Assembly (NCBI GenBank): GCA_937958815.1
Contig: CALGMR010000006.1
Location: 186,001 to 250,000, forward strand
Length of the DNA stretch: 64,000 nt
Source of the DNA: an uncultured Rhizobiaceae group bacterium
GTDB lineage: Bacteria; Pseudomonadota; Alphaproteobacteria; Rhizobiales; Rhizobiaceae
Direction: 5' to 3'
Shown here: one piece after another, positions 59,605-64,000 of the stretch
Layout: every line of letters begins with the position of its first letter
Numbering within the stretch: position 1 is the first letter of the stretch
Made by a program: the position numbers and the translations under genes
Notes under the pieces: model-generated
The model's database searches: none
The model's input: the letters and a program-made list of their open reading frames with translations, nothing else
Told to the model about the DNA's origin: nothing

Positions 59605-60297
59605 TTATTGTGAAAGTGGGTTCCTCATGCTGTCTGCGTGAGAAAGATTTCCTTGAATATCTTGGTGCAAACAATCCAAGGCTGTTTCTGTGTCACGAGC
59701 CATAATGGCGTCGACCAATTGTTGGTGAATTTCTGTCGTCCACTCAAAATTGATCTGCTGTTCGCGCAATGCGGCTAAGCGAAATCGTCTCGACTGGTCA
59801 TAGAGTTGTCTTTGGGTTGCGATCAATCGTGGAGAGCCGCATGCGGCAGTCAGGCTCAAGTGAAATGCCCTATTGGCTTCGTCCCAAGCCAACGCATTGT
59901 CCACCGGTGAAGTGATGACATCTTTTTGAGCGCGCGACAGTGCATGATGCGAGGCAACAATCTGCCCTTCCCAATCCACACCACCATTTTGGAGAGACCA
60001 TTCGAGACCAAGTTTTTCGATCTCGCAGCGCATGCGGGTAATGTCTTTCAAGTCCTCTTCTGTTGCCGAAGCCACTCGAAATCCGCGTTGAGCATTCGCT
60101 TCCACGAGCCCTTCACTGCTCAGCAGTGTGAGTGCTTCACGCATGGAGTGACTTGAGCCGCCGTAGCGCGTTCTTAATTCTTCGATTTTCAGGCGTTTGT
60201 CTGGAGACAATTCGCCGAAAGAAATGTCTCTGCGCAGCGCGCTCGCAATCAAGCTAACGACGGTATTGCTGTCATCTTTGTCACGCGAGAAGAACAT
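59605..60297 (-). CDS. GntR-family regulator (FCD subfamily)
   Basis: A 230-residue regulator: winged helix IASALRRDISFGELSPDKRLKIEELRTRYGGSSHSMREALTLLSSEGLVEANAQRGFRVA (residues 15-77), then the FCD helical domain with metal-site residues in DEANRAFHLSLTAACGS (D, H) and EIHQQLVDAIMARD (H). FCD members bind small carboxylates. It heads the ABC transporter transcript and likely represses it, released by the imported compound or a derivative. Confidence 0.88.
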   Translation of the reverse strand: MFFSRDKDDSNTVVSLIASALRRDISFGELSPDKRLKIEELRTRYGGSSHSMREALTLLSSEGLVEANAQRGFRVASATEEDLKDITRMRCEIEKLGLEWSLQNGGVDWEGQIVASHHALSRAQKDVITSPVDNALAWDEANRAFHLSLTAACGSPRLIATQRQLYDQSRRFRLAALREQQINFEWTTEIHQQLVDAIMARDTETALDCLHQDIQGNLSHADSMRNPLSQ

Positions 60298-60595
60298 TAA
60301 TTTCCAAGAAATCTAAAAATATGTAAGATTATTAGAAACATTCAATCAAACGAGTCAACCTGTCTGATAGCCGATTTGTTGAAGACAAGTTCGGTTACTG
60401 CAGCAAAACCCTCGCGTTTGGGGCTTCTGTTATGATACAAGCCAACTGCCCTTCGTTGCTGCTCATGGGTAAATTCGATTTTTGAAGCAGCTTCACATCA
60501 GCTCAGTTACAAAGATTGTCGATCATTATGATGAAGAATGATCGACTACGCGCACTACAATTCAGATAGACAAGCGTTGTAATGCAGTGCTCTTA
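60298..60595. other. Intergenic region between GntR gene and small secreted protein
   Basis: About 300 bp without a convincing gene. It contains GTCGATCATT and AATGATCGAC (60518-60546), an exact 10-bp inverted repeat with a nine-base loop, 50 bp after the small secreted gene's stop. It could be a terminator without a T run or a regulatory site for the GntR gene. No other structure was seen. Confidence 0.45.
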
Positions 60596-60784
60596 CTAAG
60601 TTTGTATCGTCGAGAAATCGTAGATTTCTCCAACTGGGCTTTTGGGTGAATCCATCAGAAGACCAAGCCCCTCTATCACTTGCTCTGCAGAAACTTCACT
60701 GGGTTTTTGCACACTGTCGGCAAATGCGGATGTCGCACCGAAAGCGAGCGCAAAAACTATAATAGCGGCTGAGGGAATTTTCAT
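60596..60784 (-). CDS. Small secreted protein, predicted target of the OxyR-like regulator
   Basis: A 62-residue precursor: signal peptide MKIPSAAIIVFALAFGATSAFA, then about 40 acidic residues (SAEQVIEGLGLLMDSPKSPVGEIYDFST). No family is recognised. A perfect ATAG-N7-CTAT palindrome lies 83 bp upstream of its ATG, just at the end of the OxyR-like gene, and the same motif precedes that regulator. This suggests co-regulation. The frame is short, and its reality rests on the signal peptide and the upstream site. Confidence 0.6.
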   Translation of the reverse strand: MKIPSAAIIVFALAFGATSAFADSVQKPSEVSAEQVIEGLGLLMDSPKSPVGEIYDFSTIQT

Positions 60785-60866
60785 GTTTGGACATCCTGTT
60801 TTCGGTTTCTATGTCCTGCATATGATTTCGATCTCAATTATTTCCAATTATTACTTGAATTGATTT

Positions 60867-60885
60867 TGATAGATTAAATCTATCA
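60867..60885. promoter_or_regulatory. OxyR-type box upstream of the small secreted gene
   Basis: TGATAGATTAAATCTATCA is a 19-bp perfect palindrome containing ATAG-N7-CTAT with the inner T and A of the OxyR half-site consensus. It overlaps the stop codon of the regulator gene. Confidence 0.65.
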
Positions 60886-61803
60886 CGCCGCACCAATGAG
60901 TTCGGGAAGACTTTCGTTGGCAATACGTTGAATGAGGGCTGCTATGTCTTTGAACAATGATGAGTGGACGGAGCTTTCACGCCAGATTAAAGCGATCTGC
61001 CGTTGCAGAATTGGCATCTCAATATCGAGCACAGTGATTTCCTGACGCGGCCCGATTTCTGAACGAATATATAGCGCAGGCAGAAATGCGACACCCACCC
61101 CCATGCCCACCATCAGCCTCAAAGTGTCCAGGCTGGTGCCTTCATAATCACGCAAAAGGACGGCGTTGAAGTCCTCACAAATTCGGCTCACTTGATCGTG
61201 CAAATGGTGACCGCTTTCCATGGCCAGAACACGCTCGTTTGCCAAGTCTTTTCGAGTGGCGTGCCGGCCTGCCGCCAGCGGATGATCCGGTGCACACACA
61301 AGGCGCAGGGGTTCGCTGAACAGCTTTTGCACCACCAGATCCGATTGAACGACGGGCATAGGAACGATGGCGACGTCGTGGGTGCCGATCCGCAGTTCCT
61401 CAATAAGTGTCGATGGCTTTTCCTCCCGCACATACATTTTCATAGACGGGTGCTCCGCATGAAGTTGCGGAACGATATGTGGCAGTAAGTAAGGGCCAAG
61501 TGTAGGCGGCACGCCGAGCTTTAGCGTACCATCGAAGCCGTGTTGAGATGCACTCGCAAGATCGCGAATGTCTTGCATTTGCGCCAAGACAATTCGAGCT
61601 CTGGCAGCCACCTCCCTGCCAAGCGGTGTTAGAGTTACGCCTGTTGAACCACGTTCGATAAGAGATGCCTTCAGCCGCATCTCCAACTGTTGTATCTGCA
61701 CCGACAATGTGGGTTGGGTCACATTCACTTTTTCGGCGGCCCGACGAAAATGCAACTCCTGTGAGAGCGCTACGAGATATTCAAGTTGTCTAAGAGACGG
61801 CAT
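60883..61803 (-). CDS. OxyR-like LysR regulator lacking the peroxidatic cysteine
   Basis: A 306-residue LysR protein of the OxyR branch. DNA-binding domain: LRQLEYLVALSQELHFRRAAEKVNVTQPTLSVQIQQLE. The C-terminal domain follows OxyR throughout (LKLGVPPTLGPYLLPHIVPQLH, SLDTLRLMVGMGVGVAFLPALY). At the redox loop, ESGHHLHDQVSRIC has His200 where E. coli OxyR has Cys199, while Cys209 (Cys208 equivalent) is kept. It therefore cannot form the classical disulfide and may sense something else. The ATG at 61803 has AGGA upstream. OxyR-type boxes flank it on both sides. Confidence 0.88.
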   Translation of the reverse strand: MPSLRQLEYLVALSQELHFRRAAEKVNVTQPTLSVQIQQLEMRLKASLIERGSTGVTLTPLGREVAARARIVLAQMQDIRDLASASQHGFDGTLKLGVPPTLGPYLLPHIVPQLHAEHPSMKMYVREEKPSTLIEELRIGTHDVAIVPMPVVQSDLVVQKLFSEPLRLVCAPDHPLAAGRHATRKDLANERVLAMESGHHLHDQVSRICEDFNAVLLRDYEGTSLDTLRLMVGMGVGVAFLPALYIRSEIGPRQEITVLDIEMPILQRQIALIWRESSVHSSLFKDIAALIQRIANESLPELIGAA

Positions 61804-61829
61804 CACTGTCCTGCGGGCGTTTTCTATCA

Positions 61830-61844
61830 ATAGTTAAAATCTAT
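61830..61844. promoter_or_regulatory. OxyR-type box in front of the OxyR-like gene
   Basis: ATAGTTAAAATCTAT matches the ATAGnTnnnAnCTAT half-operator exactly. It lies 27 bp upstream of the regulator start and 83 bp upstream of the divergent 58-residue membrane gene, suiting autoregulation and perhaps control of both. Confidence 0.65.
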
Positions 61845-61926
61845 CATATGTTCTCGAATTATCAATTAGCTTCAATCGATTTCCGTCACCATTTCAGCAG
61901 CACAGACAGAAACATTGGAGAAAAAT

Positions 61927-62103
61927 ATGAGCGTTCTTGAGTTCGCCCTGATCCTCGCAGCAAGTCCGGTTATCGCAATACTCGTCTTTGGCGCGTGGCG
62001 ATTTGCCAGCGATACAAATGCCTCACAGCCCCCCTCACAAACTTCAAAACTCACCCACAGGATCGCGAGATACCGCAACTTGAAAAAGGAATTGGCCACA
62101 TGA
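61927..62103 (+). CDS. 58-residue single-pass membrane protein coupled to the DUF533 gene
   Basis: A short protein with one N-terminal transmembrane helix (MSVLEFALILAASPVIAILVFGAW), then a Ser/Thr/Gln-rich linker and a basic helix (HRIARYRNLKKELAT). ATG 61927 has GGAG 6 bases upstream; a TTG four codons earlier is ignored. Its stop overlaps the DUF533 start in ATGA, so the two proteins are made together and may interact. The size and layout recall PspB-like partners, without real similarity. Confidence 0.68.
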   Translation: MSVLEFALILAASPVIAILVFGAWRFASDTNASQPPSQTSKLTHRIARYRNLKKELAT

Positions 62104-62921
62104 ACATCAATCAGTTTTTTGAAAATTTCGTAGGTGGTGGCAGCACTCCTGACACGACGCCGAACAACCAAACCAAAACTCAAAACAATGGAGGCGGAAT
62201 AACCGATATGCTTGGTCAATTCACAAACGGTCCAGCTGGTGGATTTGCTGGCGGCTTAGCAACTGGCGGTTTACTGGGTACGCTGATCGGCAATAAGAAA
62301 ATGCGCAAGAAAGCCGGTAAAATGGCTGGCGGTGCGATCGGTTATGGCGGCAGTGCGGTGCTCGGTGCGATGGCGCTGAAAGCATATCAGAACTGGCAAT
62401 CAAAAAGCGCTGCCCCTGCGTCTGCTGCTACAGCGGCTTCGACACAAAGAGGTCCAGCACCGCCTTTGGCATCGCCTGAAAGCTTTGATCCGGCCATTAA
62501 CAAGGATGCAACTGGCCAACCAATGCAACTGACATTGATCAAGTCTATGATTGCAGCCGCAAATGCCGATGGCCACATGGATCAAAAGGAACAAGCCGCT
62601 GTGTTTGACGCTGTCGAGCAAATGTCTTTGGACGGTAAAGCCAAGGCGCTGGTGTTTGATATGATGCGCAGCCCGCCGACTATTGAAGAGATCGCTGGTT
62701 ACGCAAAAGGCATGGAACAGGCCAGTGAAATTTATCTCGCTTCGCGCCTTGCGATCGACCCAGATGAGTCATCGGAGCAGAAATACCTGCACGACCTCTC
62801 AAAAGCATTAGGTCTACCTGATGCGCTTGTTCGGGAAATTGAATCGCAGTTTGAACCGGAGAAAGCTGAAGCACCGAACAAGCAGCGTATGGCTCCTCAA
62901 TTTGGGCGCGACGCAGCTTAA
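62100..62921 (+). CDS. DUF533/TerB-like inner membrane protein (YebE-type)
   Basis: A 273-residue protein. Gly-rich N-terminal part with a hydrophobic segment (GPAGGFAGGLATGGLLGTLIGNKKMRKKAGKMAGGAIGYGGSAVLGAMALKAY), an Ala/Ser linker, then a TerB-like helical domain, LTLIKSMIAAANADGHMDQKEQAAVFDAVEQM, with acidic residues in the DGHMDQKE turn as in metal-binding TerB folds. E. coli YebE belongs to the same family and is linked to envelope stress. The role here is unknown. Translationally coupled to the 58-residue membrane protein. The ATG at 62100 is preferred to an upstream in-frame one that would overlap it fully. Confidence 0.88.
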   Translation: MNINQFFENFVGGGSTPDTTPNNQTKTQNNGGGITDMLGQFTNGPAGGFAGGLATGGLLGTLIGNKKMRKKAGKMAGGAIGYGGSAVLGAMALKAYQNWQSKSAAPASAATAASTQRGPAPPLASPESFDPAINKDATGQPMQLTLIKSMIAAANADGHMDQKEQAAVFDAVEQMSLDGKAKALVFDMMRSPPTIEEIAGYAKGMEQASEIYLASRLAIDPDESSEQKYLHDLSKALGLPDALVREIESQFEPEKAEAPNKQRMAPQFGRDAA

Positions 62922-63077
62922 TTGAGAAGGTCAATCATGTGACAAGATACCAATAAAGACACGGACGCGGAGTCGGTTTGGCGGACAACAGGAAAGCCGC
63001 AAAACCTTAGCAAAACCAGATTGTTCGCCTGGTTGGAATCTATCTAAGACAAAACATAATTTCACAATTCGGCAGAA

Positions 63078-64000
63078 CTATCGCACCAAAGCCTTCGCGT
63101 TCGCTGCCTCTGTCTTGTCAAACGCCATAAGCGCTTTGAAGCCTGTTAGGTCATAGTCCGGGTCTTTGCCGTCAGCGAGGCGGTAAATTTGTTCGTAGTA
63201 CCAGCCGAGTTCACCCCATGCGTTCAGGTCACGCAGGAAGCTGATGGGCGATGTGGGGCTGAGCAAGCCGCGGCCAATGCGGGTGCTATCGGACATATCG
63301 TTGATCGTGGTGATCTCGCCGTTCAACAAACGTGTCGCCACTTCCGTGTCCACACAGAACGGACGACCAAGGCCAACCATATCGATATTGTCTTCTTCCA
63401 CAGCGCGGCCCATGGCCGATGCTGTTCTGAAACCGCCTGTCACCATGAGCGGGATTTTCAAATGCTCTCGCAGTTTTGGCACGAAATCCAAGAAATAAGC
63501 TTCGCGCTTGCGCGTACTTTCGCGTTTCTTTTTGTCGGCCTTCGGGTCTTTGCGGTCAAAGTCGATCATGCGGGGTTGTTCGTAATTGCCACCCGAAAGT
63601 TCGATCAGATCGACACCAGCATCTTGCAGCCAATCGGCAACGATCACGCTGTCATCGTCGGAAAACCCACCTTTTTGGAAATCAGATGAATTGAGTTTCA
63701 CTGTTACGGCAAAGCCTGGCTTCACCACCTCGCGGGTGCGGCGCACGATCTCCATCAAGAACAAGGCGCGCCCTTCCAGATCACCACCCCATTTGTCGGT
63801 GCGGATGTTTGAAAGCGGAGACAGGAATTGCGACACGAGATACCCGTGAGCCGCGTGAAACTGCACGCCATCAAAACCCGTTTGCTCGGCCACTTTGGCG
63901 GCGTTCACATGAGCAACAATTGTGTTTTCAATTTCGTCTTCCGTCATGGGAATGGGTTTGCCAAAACGGCCATTTCCCATTTTTAACCCCACATCAGAGG
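63078..64000 (-). CDS. NADH:flavin oxidoreductase, Old Yellow Enzyme family (cut by window end)
   Basis: The frame is open through base 64000, so the N-terminus lies outside. The visible 307 residues contain GFDGVQFHAAHGYLVSQFLSPLSNIRTDKWGGDLEGRALFLMEIVRRTR, the H-x-x-H active-site motif of OYE (HAAHGYL), VDLIELSGGNYEQP and MVGLGRPFCVDTEVATRLLNGE, the FMN phosphate region. It lacks the C-terminal Fe-S/FAD extension of 2,4-dienoyl-CoA reductase within what is shown. It reduces activated C=C bonds using NAD(P)H. The physiological substrate is unknown. Confidence 0.92.
   Translation of the reverse strand, partial: SDVGLKMGNGRFGKPIPMTEDEIENTIVAHVNAAKVAEQTGFDGVQFHAAHGYLVSQFLSPLSNIRTDKWGGDLEGRALFLMEIVRRTREVVKPGFAVTVKLNSSDFQKGGFSDDDSVIVADWLQDAGVDLIELSGGNYEQPRMIDFDRKDPKADKKKRESTRKREAYFLDFVPKLREHLKIPLMVTGGFRTASAMGRAVEEDNIDMVGLGRPFCVDTEVATRLLNGEITTINDMSDSTRIGRGLLSPTSPISFLRDLNAWGELGWYYEQIYRLADGKDPDYDLTGFKALMAFDKTEAANAKALVR

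Overview
This window looks like a chromosomal segment of an alphaproteobacterium, most likely a Hyphomicrobiales (Rhizobiales) relative of moderate GC (roughly half, by eye), possibly marine. The clues are the rhizobial-type porin at 27247-28272, an ETF-ubiquinone oxidoreductase inside a large acyl-CoA degradation region, a leucine leader peptide in front of leuA, TTAA-N7-TTAA (CtrA-type) motifs, and an OmpA/HHH envelope gene set typical of this order. I see no phage, insertion sequence, CRISPR array, rRNA or replication origin. One tRNA gene (tRNA-Ser, anticodon GCU) is present. The genus cannot be fixed from the sequence alone.

Layout. 1-5106: end of a membrane protein gene, then housekeeping enzymes (GNAT, glutathionyl-hydroquinone reductase, Nudix, metallophosphoesterase, a membrane protein). 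5255-7942: leuA plus an alpha/beta hydrolase, behind a leucine-rich leader peptide with attenuator-like inverted repeats. 8040-10644: Lrp-type regulator divergent from arginase and ornithine cyclodeaminase (arginine to ornithine to proline). 10739-18810: two acyl-CoA synthetases, a bile-acid-type symporter coupled to a steroid-dehydrogenase-like flavoprotein, an AraC regulator and a divergent IHF-like protein. 19038-28272: envelope block with a repeat/peptidoglycan-binding protein preceded by CtrA-type boxes, an aromatic hydroxylase, an HHH membrane protein, a 33-residue membrane protein, a 1212-residue BON-like/OmpA protein and a porin. 28715-35798: epimerase, tRNA-Ser, SoxR with a perfect SoxR box, HAD phosphatase/acetate kinase, and a small flavoprotein/ATC-hydrolase group.

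35952-54573 is the metabolic core. ETF-QO, a hotdog thioesterase, a pair of acyl-CoA dehydrogenases, three SDRs, an APH-type kinase and a MaoC hydratase run leftwards. A TetR regulator, an ACAD10/11-type dehydrogenase and an MDR reductase run rightwards from a shared promoter carrying a 20-bp palindrome. These are followed by a LivHMGF-type importer with an acyl-CoA synthetase and a LivK-type binding protein. Together they would import a carboxylate, activate it to a CoA ester and oxidise it, with electrons going through ETF-QO to quinone. The separate APH kinase and ACAD10/11-like enzyme point to 4-hydroxyacyl-CoA chemistry.

54647-64000: two alpha/beta hydrolases, a GntR-linked ABC importer with an enol-lactonase-like enzyme, an OxyR-like regulator lacking the peroxidatic cysteine but flanked by two perfect ATAG-N7-CTAT boxes, a DUF533 pair, and the end of an Old Yellow Enzyme gene.
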